Positions 40,122-49,784 of a DNA stretch of 64,000 nt are shown in pieces (within the stretch, counting starts at the first letter, position 1; the number at the start of each line of letters is the position of its first letter). The stretch lies in the NCBI GenBank assembly GCA_900547225.1, contig URFW01000003.1, positions 62,001 to 126,000 on the forward strand, read 5' to 3'. The position numbers were made by a program, and so were the translations under genes. The notes beneath the pieces were generated by a model that had not been told where the DNA came from, made no database searches, and saw only the letters and a program-made list of their open reading frames with translations. The stretch is from an uncultured Mycoplasmatota bacterium. Lineage in GTDB: Bacteria; Bacillota_I; Bacilli_A; RF39; UBA660.

Positions 40122-42541
40122 TGGAATATAATTTTAAAGAAATAGAAAAAAAGTGGCAAAAATATTGGGAAGATAATAATAGTTTTAAAGCCGTAACTGG
40201 TGATAAAACAAAGGATCCTTACTATATATTAGTTGAGTTTCCTTATCCATCAGGAGCAGGATTACACGTTGGACACGTAAGAAGTTATACAGCGCAAGAT
40301 GCAATTGCAAGAATGAAGAGAATGCAAGGCAAAAACGTTTTATATCCAATGGGATGGGATGCTTTTGGAGCGCCAGCAGAACAATATGCAATAAAAAATC
40401 ATATTCATCCTAAAGAAGCTGTTAAGGAAAACATAAAAACTTTTAAAACGCAAATGAAAACACTTGGTTTTTCATTTGACTGGTCACGTGAGTTTTCTAC
40501 AACTGATCCAGAATATTATAAATGGACACAGTGGCAATTCCTACAATTTTATAAACATAATATGGCTTATAAAGATACCATTCCTGTTAACTGGTGTCCT
40601 ACTTGTAAGACTGTTTTATCAAATGAAGACGCAGCAGGCGGAGTATGTGAAAGATGTGGTTCAGCAGTAGTTCAAAAAGAAAAGAGTCAGTGGATGCTTA
40701 AGATGAGTAGTTATGCTGAAGATTTACTTAAAGGCCTTGATGATACTAATTTTGCTGAAAGAGTAAAACTAGGTCAAATAAACTGGATTGGTAAATCAAC
40801 TGGTGTTGAAGTTGATATAGATATAGTAGGTGGTGGGAAGTTTTCTATCTTTACTACTTGTATAGAAACTATTTATGGTATTACTTTCTTTGTAATTGCA
40901 CCAGATGGAAAGTTAATAAAAGAATTAATGCCAAGGGTTGAAAATAAAGAAGAAGTAGAGGCTTATATTAAAGAAACTTCTATGAAATCTGATATGGATA
41001 GAACCGAATTAAATAAAGGAAAGAGTGGTTGCCTAGTTAAGGGTATTGAAGCTATAAACCCAGTTAATGGTAAAAAAGTTCCTGTATATTTAGGAGACTT
41101 CGTATTAGGAAATTATGGTACTGGTGCGGTTATGGCTGTTCCAACTCATGACCAAAGAGATTTTGAATATGCAAAAGAACATAACATAGAAATGATTCAA
41201 GTAATTGATGGACGTGATACAACACTTTGTGCTTTTGAAAAAAATGATTACCTAGGTAAGGGTTGTAAACTTATAAATTCTTGTGAATTTGATGGTCTTA
41301 CTGTCGAAGAAGCCAAACCTAAAATTACTGAGAAGTTAGTAAATATGGGAATTGCAAGAAAGGTAAACAACTATAAAATGAGAGACTGGATTTTCTCTAG
41401 ACAAAGATTCTGGGGAGAACCAATTCCAATGATTAACTGTCCTAAATGTGGATGGGTTCCAATGGATGAAAAAGACTTGCCGCTATTACTTCCTGATATT
41501 GCAGAATATGAACCAACTGATGATGGAGAAAGTCCGCTTGCTAAAATAACAGACTGGGTAAATTGTAAATGTCCTAGATGCGGAGCTGATGCAAAACGTG
41601 AAACTGATACTATGCCTAACTGGGCAGGGTCTTCTTGGTATTTCTTAAGATTTATGGATCCACATAATGATAAGGCTTTTGCTTCAATGGATGCTATGAA
41701 ATACTGGAACAGAGTAGATTGGTATAATGGTGGTATGGAGCATACTGCAAGACACTTACTTTATGCTAGATTCTGGGTACAATTCTTATATAATATAGGA
41801 TTAGTACCACATAAGGAAATGATTTGGACACGTGTATCTCACGGAATGGTGTTAGGTTCTAATGGTGAGAAAATGTCTAAGAGTAAGGGTAACGTAATTA
41901 ATCCTGATGATATTGTAAGTGAATATGGAGCAGATACTTTAAGAGTATATGAAATGTTTATGGGAGATTATAGACAAGATGCACCTTGGAGTACTGAATC
42001 ATTAAGAGGATGTAAGAGATTTATTGATAAAGTAATAAGATTATATGATAAGTTAAACGATAAAGAAGGCTTAACAAAAGACTTTGAAGTTATTCAAAAT
42101 AAAACAATTAAGGCTGTTACAACAGACTTAGGAAGAATGGGTTATAACACTTATGTTTCATCTCTTATGATTTTAACAAATGAGTATGATGCTAAGGAAT
42201 CTATAACTAAAGAAGACTTTAGATTATTACTTACTTTAATGAATCCGGTAGCGCCTCATATAACTGAAGAATTAAACGAAATGATGGGTTATAAACCATT
42301 ATGTGAAAGCAAATGGCCTACTTGGGATGAAGATAAACTTACTCTTAAAACATTTGATATAGCAGTTCAAGTTAATGGTAAATTAAGAGGAACTATTACA
42401 ATTAACATAGATGATGCCGTAGATGTTATAAAAGAAAAAGCATTAAGTAATGATAATGTTAAGAAACATACTGAAGGAAAAGAAATAGTAAAAGTTATAG
42501 TTATTAAAAACAAAATAGTTAACGTAGTTGTAAAAGGATAG
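40121..42541 (+). CDS. leuS: Leucyl-tRNA synthetase
   Basis: 806 residues. HIGH-type motif HVGHVRSY (about 48), zinc-binding Cys clusters CPTCKT...CERCG and CPKCGW...CPRCG, the CP1 editing domain with the TVP-type region (AVMAVPTHDQRDFEYA), and the KMSKS loop (EKMSKSKGN, about 583). The HxLLYARFW and WTRVSHGMVLG blocks are typical bacterial LeuRS. Charges tRNA-Leu. Regulated by the Leu T-box upstream; terminator follows at once. Confidence 0.98.
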   Translation: MEYNFKEIEKKWQKYWEDNNSFKAVTGDKTKDPYYILVEFPYPSGAGLHVGHVRSYTAQDAIARMKRMQGKNVLYPMGWDAFGAPAEQYAIKNHIHPKEAVKENIKTFKTQMKTLGFSFDWSREFSTTDPEYYKWTQWQFLQFYKHNMAYKDTIPVNWCPTCKTVLSNEDAAGGVCERCGSAVVQKEKSQWMLKMSSYAEDLLKGLDDTNFAERVKLGQINWIGKSTGVEVDIDIVGGGKFSIFTTCIETIYGITFFVIAPDGKLIKELMPRVENKEEVEAYIKETSMKSDMDRTELNKGKSGCLVKGIEAINPVNGKKVPVYLGDFVLGNYGTGAVMAVPTHDQRDFEYAKEHNIEMIQVIDGRDTTLCAFEKNDYLGKGCKLINSCEFDGLTVEEAKPKITEKLVNMGIARKVNNYKMRDWIFSRQRFWGEPIPMINCPKCGWVPMDEKDLPLLLPDIAEYEPTDDGESPLAKITDWVNCKCPRCGADAKRETDTMPNWAGSSWYFLRFMDPHNDKAFASMDAMKYWNRVDWYNGGMEHTARHLLYARFWVQFLYNIGLVPHKEMIWTRVSHGMVLGSNGEKMSKSKGNVINPDDIVSEYGADTLRVYEMFMGDYRQDAPWSTESLRGCKRFIDKVIRLYDKLNDKEGLTKDFEVIQNKTIKAVTTDLGRMGYNTYVSSLMILTNEYDAKESITKEDFRLLLTLMNPVAPHITEELNEMMGYKPLCESKWPTWDEDKLTLKTFDIAVQVNGKLRGTITINIDDAVDVIKEKALSNDNVKKHTEGKEIVKVIVIKNKIVNVVVKG

Positions 42542-42563
42542 CTTATGCTATTCTTTTTTGTTG
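42536..42563 (+). terminator. Terminator after leuS
   Basis: GGATAGC/GCTATTC stem (one G-U), TTAT loop, T run; overlaps the stop codon. Confidence 0.8.
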
Positions 42564-42649
42564 ATAATACAAATAAGATATGCACATTTGTTGACTTTGA
42601 TAAGACTTTTTGATAGTATATAAACCTGTTAAAAAGGAATGAAATTGTT

Positions 42650-43174
42650 ATGAAAAAATATAATAATAGAAAATTATCAGATAACTTTTACGAAGTATAT
42701 ATAGGAGATAAAAGAAGAGATGTTAAAAACAAATCGGCTTATATTTTATCTTGTGCTTTGTTTTCTCAAATTTTATTTGGTAATGAAAAGTCTTTTAAGT
42801 TTTCTTTTATAGTATCTAGTATATCTGGAATTATAACAGTAATAAGTAACACGATGTTTAACATTAATGAAGATGATTATAAAGAAAGCATAGAAAATCT
42901 TGATAACGTGACTAAAGAACTTATTCTTTTTGGATATGATTTAGATGATGATGCATTATATAATGGTACTATTTATACAGATGGAGTAATTGAGTTTTCT
43001 GATAAATACGATAATAATTATTATGTTTATGAAAAGGAAGAAAACGGATATTATAAATATTACACACTTGCAAATGGAGATTTAGATGCCTGCCTTAAAG
43101 ATGAAATGATGCATAATGATATCACGAAGGTAATAAGAATAGGTCTAAATAAGAGTAAACAAGATAAGAAATAA
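42650..43174 (+). CDS. Hypothetical membrane-associated protein
   Basis: 174 residues. A charged N-terminus and two closely spaced hydrophobic stretches (about 30-45 and 50-70) precede an acidic, Asp/Asn/Tyr-rich domain (about 75-155: DLDDDALYNGTIYTDG). RBS AAAAAGGAATG. No family recognised. Flanked by unrelated genes with their own signals. Confidence 0.5.
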   Translation: MKKYNNRKLSDNFYEVYIGDKRRDVKNKSAYILSCALFSQILFGNEKSFKFSFIVSSISGIITVISNTMFNINEDDYKESIENLDNVTKELILFGYDLDDDALYNGTIYTDGVIEFSDKYDNNYYVYEKEENGYYKYYTLANGDLDACLKDEMMHNDITKVIRIGLNKSKQDKK

Positions 43175-43255
43175 GTCTTATTTTGTTTTATTTTTATGAT
43201 AAAAATGTTATAATATGTAAAGAAGATTTAACCATAATAGGAATAGGTGATTAAC

Positions 43256-43978
43256 TTGGATATAAATGGACAATATGTAAATTATTTAGATTACGGAAAT
43301 AAAAAGAAGGACGCTATTGTATTGCTTCATGGATGGGGGCAAAACATAGAAATGATGCAAATGCTTGGAGAGCCTTTTAAGAATGAATATAGAATTATAA
43401 TAGTGGATTTTCCTGGCTTTGGGTTAAGTCCTGAACCAAAAAGGGTAATGGATGTTAATGATTACACCATTTTAATAGAAGAATTATTAAAAAAGTTAAA
43501 GGTTAAAAATCCAATATTAATAGGGCACTCATTTGGTGGTAGAGTATCAGTTAAGTTTGCTTCTAGAAATGATGTTAAAAAAGTAATACTTCTTTCTCCA
43601 GCACTTAGAGGACACGACAAGAAAGGACTTAAAACAAAGATTTTAAAATCATTAAAAAAAGTTCCAGTTATAAAAAACTTAGAAGGTTGGGCTAAAAATC
43701 ATATAGGTTCAAGAGATTATAGGGCAGCAAGTCCTATAATGAAGGACGTTTTGGTTAAGACAGTTAATGAAGATTTATCAGAGGATGCTAAAAAAATAAA
43801 GGCTCCGGTAATTTTGATTTATGGAAATATGGATAGTGAAGTTCCAGAAGAAGATACAAAAGAATACGAAAGATTAATACCTGATTGTGGTCTTATCCTG
43901 TATGATGGTTGTACGCATTATGCATACTTAGAAAGACTTAATCAAACAATAAACATAATAAATAATTTTATAAGGTAA
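43256..43978 (+). CDS. Alpha/beta hydrolase (esterase/lipase-like)
   Basis: 240 residues from TTG 43256 (AGGTGA 6 nt before; the in-frame GTG 43247 lies inside the RBS). VLLHGWGQN gives the oxyanion loop, GHSFGGRVS the nucleophile elbow (Ser about 98), IYGNMDSEVPEEDT the acid Asp, and GCTHYAYLE the catalytic His. Small soluble hydrolases of this type cleave esters; the substrate is open. It precedes murF by 13 nt and may be in the same operon, as in other Bacillota where an esterase sits with the mur/ddl genes. Confidence 0.9.
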   Translation: MDINGQYVNYLDYGNKKKDAIVLLHGWGQNIEMMQMLGEPFKNEYRIIIVDFPGFGLSPEPKRVMDVNDYTILIEELLKKLKVKNPILIGHSFGGRVSVKFASRNDVKKVILLSPALRGHDKKGLKTKILKSLKKVPVIKNLEGWAKNHIGSRDYRAASPIMKDVLVKTVNEDLSEDAKKIKAPVILIYGNMDSEVPEEDTKEYERLIPDCGLILYDGCTHYAYLERLNQTINIINNFIR

Positions 43979-43991
43979 GGATGTGTAAGAA

Positions 43992-45584
43992 ATGTTTTAT
44001 ATAAGTTTAATACCATTTATAGTTTTGCTTATTTATGATTTTAAAAAATCACTTCATATGGCACAGCAAAATCTATATAATGATGATCATAGGTTTTTAA
44101 AATGGACAATTAAGGATATGAAAAGCTTTAAGACGCCTCTTAAGTGCTCACTAGTTGTAATAATTACGTATTTATTACTTATTTTACTTAAATTAGATTC
44201 AAGGATAATTACGGAAATTTACTTTTTTGTTGTATCTTTGATTATCTTAATTATAAAGATAAAAGAAGACAAGTCATCTGACACAAAAATAGCTCTTAAA
44301 GTTACAGCAAGAGTTAAAAGGTTAATTGTAACTAACGTAATAATACTTGCACTTATTTCGCTTGGTCTATATTTCGTTAAAAACGTAAACGTAATTTATC
44401 TAATTTTATTTATATATGAAATATTGTTAAATTTTGTTTTAATGATATCGATAATAATTAATAAACCAGTTGAAAAGTTAGTTTACTTATCATATAAAAA
44501 TAAAGCTGTAAGTAAGCTTAAATCCATGAATAATTTAAAGGTTATAGGAATTACTGGAAGCTACGGAAAAACAAGTAGTAAAAACATATTAAGTGATATA
44601 TTAAACGTTAAGTATAATGCACTTCCAAGTCCTAAAAACTTTAATACTCCATACGGACTTATTATAACGGTTAATAATTACTTAGATAAGTTTGATGATA
44701 TATTAATTGCGGAAATGGGAGCTTATAAAGTAGGAGAAATAAAAGAGTTGTGTGACCTTGTAAGGCCCAAATATGGTATTTTAACTAAGATAGGTACGGC
44801 TCATATAGAAATATTTGGATCTCAAGAAAACATACAAAAAGGAAAATTTGAACTTATTGAAAGTCTTCCTTCTGATGGGGTTGGCGTTTTAAATGCTGAT
44901 GATGAACTTCAAGTTAATTATAAATTAAAAAATGATTGTAAAATTATTTGGATAGGTATTGATAATAAGGATGCTGATGTAAGAGCCTTAGATATTAAAA
45001 CTTCTAATAAAGGTACAACGTTTAACGTTGTCTTTAAAGGTGATAAGAAGAAATATTCGTTTACAACTAAACTATTAGGTTATAATAATATATATAATAT
45101 TTTAGCATCACTTGCACTTTCAAAGGAATTTGGTCTTTCAATAGAACAAATGCAAAAAGCGGTTTTAAATGTTCGAAGTGTAGAGCACAGACTAGAGCTT
45201 AGAGAAGCTGGAAACATAACTTATATAGATGATTCTTATAACTCTAATCCGGTTGGTTCTCATATGGCATTAAACGTACTTGAAAGTATGCCAGGACTTA
45301 GAATAGTTATGACACCAGGTATGGTTGAGCTTGGAGATAAGTCTTATGAGCTTAATAAAAAGTTTGGTACTTATATGAAGGGTTCGGCCGACGTAGTAAT
45401 ACTTGTTGGTGAAAAAATTACAAAGCCAATTAAAGAAGGTTTAAAAGAAGTTAAGTTTGATAGCAAAAATATATATGTTGTAAAAAGTACTAAAGAAGCA
45501 TTTGCACTTGTTAAAAGCTTATCTAGTGGAAAAGAAACTTACTGCTTAATAGAAAATGATTTACCAGATATATATAATGAATAG
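43992..45584 (+). CDS. murF: MurF-type ligase with N-terminal membrane domain
   Basis: 530 residues. The first 175 residues hold about five hydrophobic segments (about 1-16, 44-62, 68-86, 108-128, 133-155), which normal MurF (about 450 residues) lacks. Then the Mur ligase core: GITGSYGKTSSKN (ATP loop), LIAEMGAYKVGEIKELCDLVRPKYGILTKIGTAH (in pieces), NADDEL, and YNSNPVGSHMALNVLESM with DDSYNSNP, typical of MurF. Adds D-Ala-D-Ala to UDP-MurNAc-tripeptide. Twelve bases before ddl, which supplies its substrate. Start RBS AAGGATGTG. Confidence 0.85.
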   Translation: MFYISLIPFIVLLIYDFKKSLHMAQQNLYNDDHRFLKWTIKDMKSFKTPLKCSLVVIITYLLLILLKLDSRIITEIYFFVVSLIILIIKIKEDKSSDTKIALKVTARVKRLIVTNVIILALISLGLYFVKNVNVIYLILFIYEILLNFVLMISIIINKPVEKLVYLSYKNKAVSKLKSMNNLKVIGITGSYGKTSSKNILSDILNVKYNALPSPKNFNTPYGLIITVNNYLDKFDDILIAEMGAYKVGEIKELCDLVRPKYGILTKIGTAHIEIFGSQENIQKGKFELIESLPSDGVGVLNADDELQVNYKLKNDCKIIWIGIDNKDADVRALDIKTSNKGTTFNVVFKGDKKKYSFTTKLLGYNNIYNILASLALSKEFGLSIEQMQKAVLNVRSVEHRLELREAGNITYIDDSYNSNPVGSHMALNVLESMPGLRIVMTPGMVELGDKSYELNKKFGTYMKGSADVVILVGEKITKPIKEGLKEVKFDSKNIYVVKSTKEAFALVKSLSSGKETYCLIENDLPDIYNE

Positions 45585-45595
45585 GAGTTGATATT

Positions 45596-46804
45596 ATGAA
45601 AATAAGAGTTGGAGTTTTATATGGTGGAAAAACAACAGAACATGAAGTTAGTATAATAACTGCTGTACAAGCAATGGAACATTTAAATAAGGATAAATAT
45701 GATATAGTTCCTATGTATTTAACTAAGGAAAATGAAATGTATACAGGTGCACCTCTTAAGGAAATGGATGTATATAAAGAACCAGATTTATTAAGACGTT
45801 ATTGTAAGAACGTTGTATGTTATAACAAGGATGGTGCATTAGCTCTTCAAAGTAAAAAAGGATTATTTAAAAGAATAGTAGCTACCGTTGATATAGTAAT
45901 TCCTTGCGTACATGGTTATAATATGGAAGATGGTAATGTACAAGGTATGCTTGAGACTTTTGGCGTTCCATATACTGGTAGTGATATATATGGTTGTACT
46001 ATAGGACAAGATAAGGTTTTCCAAAAACAAATATTAGAAAGAGAAGGTGTTCCTGTTCCAAAATATACTTGGTTTTATGATAATGAGTACTTTGAAGATC
46101 AAGCAAAGATACTAGCTAATATTAAAAAACTTGGATATCCAGTAATAGTAAAACCAGCAAGACAAGGTTCTAGTATTGGTATTGAAGTTGCACATGATGA
46201 AGAAAAGGTAAAAGAAGCAATAGAAGATGCTATAAAATATGATGACAAAATATTAGTAGAAGAAATAATTCCAAACATGACAGAACTTAACTGTAGTGTA
46301 TTAGGTTCAAGTTCATATGCTGAAGCATCAGTAATAGAACAAGTTATGGGACATGATGAAATATTATCATTTACAGATAAGTATATTGGTAATGGTGCTA
46401 AAAAAGGCTCAGCTAAGAAAAGTGCTCCATCAAAGGGAATGGCATCAGCATCAAGAATTATTCCAGCTAATATACCTGAAAAACTAACTAAGGAAATAGA
46501 AGAAACTTCTAAGAAAGCATTTAAAGTATTAGGAGCAAGTGGGGTAGTTAGAATAGATTATTTATATGATAAAAAGTCTAAAAAATATTATGTTAACGAA
46601 CTTAATACCATTCCAGGAAGTTTAGCATTCTATTTATGGACACCACTTAATAAAGAATACGATGAACTTTTAGATGACATGATAAATATAGCAGTTAAAA
46701 GATATAAGAAAAAGTTAAAGAAAACTACTATTTTTGAATCTAACATATTACAAGGATTTAATGGTACTAAGGGTACTAAAGGCTTTAAAGGTAAGTTAAG
46801 ATAA
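45596..46804 (+). CDS. ddl: D-alanine-D-alanine ligase family enzyme
   Basis: 402 residues, longer than common Ddl (about 300-360). ATP-grasp pattern: GGKTTEHEVSIITA, CVHGYNMEDGNVQGMLE, PYTGSD, PVIVKPARQGSSIGI, RIDYLYD and VNELNTIPGSLAFYLW. The omega-loop region carries an insert rich in Lys/Gly/Ser (NGAKKGSAKKSAPSKGMASAS, about 264-284), and the usual FYDYxxKY reads SFTDKYIG. The end is a run of G-x-x triplets (GTKGTKGFKGK). Makes D-Ala-D-Ala for MurF just upstream. D-Ser or D-Lac as second substrate cannot be excluded. Confidence 0.9.
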   Translation: MKIRVGVLYGGKTTEHEVSIITAVQAMEHLNKDKYDIVPMYLTKENEMYTGAPLKEMDVYKEPDLLRRYCKNVVCYNKDGALALQSKKGLFKRIVATVDIVIPCVHGYNMEDGNVQGMLETFGVPYTGSDIYGCTIGQDKVFQKQILEREGVPVPKYTWFYDNEYFEDQAKILANIKKLGYPVIVKPARQGSSIGIEVAHDEEKVKEAIEDAIKYDDKILVEEIIPNMTELNCSVLGSSSYAEASVIEQVMGHDEILSFTDKYIGNGAKKGSAKKSAPSKGMASASRIIPANIPEKLTKEIEETSKKAFKVLGASGVVRIDYLYDKKSKKYYVNELNTIPGSLAFYLWTPLNKEYDELLDDMINIAVKRYKKKLKKTTIFESNILQGFNGTKGTKGFKGKLR

Positions 46805-46828
46805 AAAAACACCAATTGGTGTTTTTTG
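46803..46828. terminator. Bidirectional terminator
   Basis: AAAAAACACCAATTGGTGTTTTTT, near-perfect dyad with A and T runs, serving ddl and the small minus-strand gene. Confidence 0.85.
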
Positions 46829-46834
46829 TGTTTA

Positions 46835-46966
46835 TTATTCATCATCTTTTTTAGATTCTACGTCTTTATAGTATTCTAAACCATTTTTAGTAGTTTCTAT
46901 CTTTTTATCTATTACGTCTTTTTTTGAACAATTTTTGCATTCTTTTTTCTTGTTTTTGTTTTTCAT
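46835..46966 (-). CDS. 43-residue Lys-rich protein with CxxC
   Basis: ATG 46966 to TAA 46835, RBS AGAAAGGA 8 nt upstream on the minus strand. The protein starts MKNKNKKKECKNCSKKDV and ends in DDE. The CKNC pair could bind metal or a partner. No family recognised; too short for usual gene finders. It faces ddl across a shared terminator. The RBS, clean frame and terminator argue for a real gene. Confidence 0.55.
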   Translation of the reverse strand: MKNKNKKKECKNCSKKDVIDKKIETTKNGLEYYKDVESKKDDE

Positions 46967-47024
46967 AATATCAATCCTTTCTAATATTATTTTTAACAAA
47001 TTTTAATATATTATTCATTTATTG

Positions 47025-47053
47025 TTGACGTTTAAATAGTTAATAAATATAAT
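47025..47053 (+). promoter_or_regulatory. Promoter of the 575-residue protein
   Basis: TTGACG (47025-47030), 17-nt spacer, TATAAT (47048-47053). Confidence 0.75.
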
Positions 47054-47076
47054 AAAATTAATGGGGAGTTTTGTTT

Positions 47077-48804
47077 ATGAAAGAAAATTTTAATGATATC
47101 ATAAGAAGTAGGATATCAAAAAAATTAGTAGGTAAATCAACAATAGAATATGAAAAAGAAATAGAAACTTTTTATAATGAAATAAAAAATAATCCAGAAC
47201 GAAATATACTAAGTATAGATGTATTGTATTCAACATCTTTTATGATAAATTATTTGACTTATAGTATGTTTCCAGATGATTATGTCGTTAAAAATGAGAT
47301 GGCATGCTTGTTAGGTTTTTCATCGATTTACGATTTTGTTCGAAAAGTTGATAAAAATACCTTTAAAAAAATGTGTGAAGATGTTATTAAGTTTTACGAT
47401 AGTTGTTATTTTGTTAGGAAAAAATATGTTTTAAAATCATTAGAACAAAATGAAAAAATAATAAGAATGGCACCTAATTATTTGATGGATGTTTGTACAT
47501 ATAGTAAAGAGTTTAACGTAAATGATATAATTAGTGAGTATAATAAATCTTATCAATTCTGTAATGATAAAGATGAGGCTTTAGAAGATACCATTTGTTA
47601 TGCAATTGAAATTTTATTTTTGTTATATGATAATGATATAGAAAATTATAAAATAATGATGCATAATATAACAAACGTATATTATGCATATAATAGATAT
47701 CTATTATTAACTGGATCTGAAATGGATGAAAATGCAAGAGATATTATGATTGCTTTGGAAGATGATGTTGATAGTTCTATCATGTATTTATTAAATGATA
47801 ATGAGGCTTTAGAACCTATTATAAGGGATTACTTAACGTACGAGATTTTAGATGAGGCAAAGAAAAAAGAAATACATGCATTTAATAAGAATCCATATTC
47901 AAAAAGAGAAAATGAAATAGTTAACCCAAACGATAGAGTAAGAAGTTTTTTGAAAAAGCTATATTATCAAATTAATCCATCTAATAATCCATCTAACGAA
48001 GAGGATTTAGAAAAAAATGAAACGTTAGAAAATTTAAAAGATAGTCCTTATTTTGATTGTGTTGTAGATGTTTTGTATATTGATAGTATGTATATGGCGT
48101 ATATGGATTATATGGCTTCTCTCTCTGATGAAGACAAATATGATTATGAATATATAAAAGATATGAATTCCATTTCCGAATTTAAAATGTATTTATTAGA
48201 TAGTAATGTGATATTGTTGGATGCAATTTTAAAATCACTATCATTTTATGATTTTTCGTTGATGAGTAAAAAAGATGTTATTAGTTCATTAGAAAATGGG
48301 AATGTATTTGATAATTTTTTAATAACAAATTATGTGTTTGATAAGATGTCATACAATAGAAATTTTGATTTGAATGATGCTTTTGATATTTATATTAATG
48401 AACTTATATCAATAAAGGATAGAAAATTGGCAGTTGCAAATGCAACTGGTGTTTTGCAAGCAGATTTGCTTGATTTAAGTGTAATGTATCCAAAGAATTA
48501 TGAAGATATGCTTTATGATTTAGCAAAAATATATTATGAATATAAAAAGTATTTATTTGATAAGGAAAATAAAAGTGATGCATTAGATGATAATATGTTA
48601 AAGTCTATTGATAAAAATTTAGATGACTTTTTGATGCGATTGAAGGATGATGAAGAAGTTTTGGAAAGAGTGGTTAATACTTTTTATGAATATGTAAGTT
48701 TTGGAAATTTAGATAAAGATAAAATAAAAGTTTATTATGAAAACTTATGTAAAGAAGGAAAAGCAAAAGTATTTAGTAAAAAAAAGCGTGGTTCAAATCA
48801 CTAA
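47077..48804 (+). CDS. Hypothetical 575-residue helical protein
   Basis: Start ATG 47077 with GGGGAG 8 nt upstream. All-helical by pattern, acidic (many Asp/Glu/Tyr), no signal peptide and no membrane segment. Three stretches look alike in spacing: YxxYNRYLLLTGSEMDENARDIMIALEDDVDSSI (about 208-240), FDLNDAFDIYINELI (about 430-445) and YEYKKYLFDKENKSDALDDNMLKSIDKNLDDFL (about 488-520), so an internal repeat is possible. Function not recognised. It has its own promoter and terminator. Confidence 0.55.
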   Translation: MKENFNDIIRSRISKKLVGKSTIEYEKEIETFYNEIKNNPERNILSIDVLYSTSFMINYLTYSMFPDDYVVKNEMACLLGFSSIYDFVRKVDKNTFKKMCEDVIKFYDSCYFVRKKYVLKSLEQNEKIIRMAPNYLMDVCTYSKEFNVNDIISEYNKSYQFCNDKDEALEDTICYAIEILFLLYDNDIENYKIMMHNITNVYYAYNRYLLLTGSEMDENARDIMIALEDDVDSSIMYLLNDNEALEPIIRDYLTYEILDEAKKKEIHAFNKNPYSKRENEIVNPNDRVRSFLKKLYYQINPSNNPSNEEDLEKNETLENLKDSPYFDCVVDVLYIDSMYMAYMDYMASLSDEDKYDYEYIKDMNSISEFKMYLLDSNVILLDAILKSLSFYDFSLMSKKDVISSLENGNVFDNFLITNYVFDKMSYNRNFDLNDAFDIYINELISIKDRKLAVANATGVLQADLLDLSVMYPKNYEDMLYDLAKIYYEYKKYLFDKENKSDALDDNMLKSIDKNLDDFLMRLKDDEEVLERVVNTFYEYVSFGNLDKDKIKVYYENLCKEGKAKVFSKKKRGSNH

Positions 48805-48824
48805 AACGTTTATATAAAATAAAA

Positions 48825-48850
48825 AAATCTCTAATTTAGAGATTTTTATT
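48825..48850 (+). terminator. Intrinsic terminator
   Basis: AAATCTCTA/TAGAGATTT stem with T run. Confidence 0.7.
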
Positions 48851-48861
48851 TTTAATATATA

Positions 48862-48952
48862 TGGCGGAGTGAGAGGGATTTGAACCCTCGCGCCAGTTGC
48901 CCAGCCTACACCCTTAGCAGGGGCGCCTCTTCAGCCTCTTGAGTATCACTCC
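48862..48952 (-). tRNA. tRNA-Ser (GCT)
   Basis: On the minus strand, 91 nt with encoded CCA. Acceptor GGAGTGA/TCACTCC, anticodon loop CTGCTAA (GCT), a long variable arm typical of Ser, T-arm GGTTCAAATCC and discriminator G. Confidence 0.93.
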
Positions 48953-49003
48953 ACTGACAAATTAATTTTACACTATATTAATTAATTGGTCAAGTGAAAT
49001 TCG

Positions 49004-49744
49004 CTAATTCTTGTATCCAACTGAAGCTTTAAATAGACTTATATCAATTTTATTGTACAATATATCAAATGTTTTAGCAGATAGTAGGGCCTTTGATAAA
49101 AGAGGAAGAATAAAACTTGCTATATAAACTAAAATGGCAATTATAGCAGGCATCATGATGTTTTTGTTATCACTAATTGCCTTATCAAATCCATTAGTAA
49201 ATATAGTACCTATAACTAAAACGGCAAGAATTCCAAAAATAGGGGATAAATATCTATAAATTTCTCTTATCATAATACTACCTAAAGTTGTTACGTAAGC
49301 TATTACAATTATTAAACATTTTATTATAAAGCATAAAAGACTTTCTAATAAAACCCCAGTAACACCTATTACTTTTCTAAATTTTGATACTCTTGCATAT
49401 TTAATCCATTCTTTTAAATATTGCCATTTAGTTACCTTTTTATCTTCATAATTCTTTTCTTTTTCATTAGCACTATATTCTTCTTTATTTTTCTTTTGTG
49501 TGTATCTATTATATGTTTCATTAACTTTTTTCTTTAAATATTCGTCATAATCATATCTTTTAATAGGATCTAACAAGATTTCTTTAGCTTCGTTTATTCT
49601 AGAAGATATATTAACAGCATTAGGATCCTTATTAATATCAGGATGCCATTTTTTCATTTGTTTTTTATAAGCTTGTTTTATTTCATCTTCCGTAGCATCA
49701 TTTTTAACACCTAATAATTCATAAAAACTAAGATTAGTATCCAT
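49004..49744 (-). CDS. J-domain membrane protein
   Basis: 246 residues. N-terminal J domain (about 5-65): FYELLGVKNDATEDEIKQAY, with the HPD tripeptide in KKWHPDIN that stimulates DnaK ATPase. A charged linker (about 70-105) is followed by three or four hydrophobic segments (about 128-150, 160-185, 195-220). It should bring DnaK to the membrane; the client is unknown. The start ATG 49744 has TAGGTGA upstream. Confidence 0.85.
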   Translation of the reverse strand: MDTNLSFYELLGVKNDATEDEIKQAYKKQMKKWHPDINKDPNAVNISSRINEAKEILLDPIKRYDYDEYLKKKVNETYNRYTQKKNKEEYSANEKEKNYEDKKVTKWQYLKEWIKYARVSKFRKVIGVTGVLLESLLCFIIKCLIIVIAYVTTLGSIMIREIYRYLSPIFGILAVLVIGTIFTNGFDKAISDNKNIMMPAIIAILVYIASFILPLLSKALLSAKTFDILYNKIDISLFKASVGYKN

Positions 49745-49784
49745 ATTTTATCACCTAAATTAATTATATATTAAAAAGTATGTA

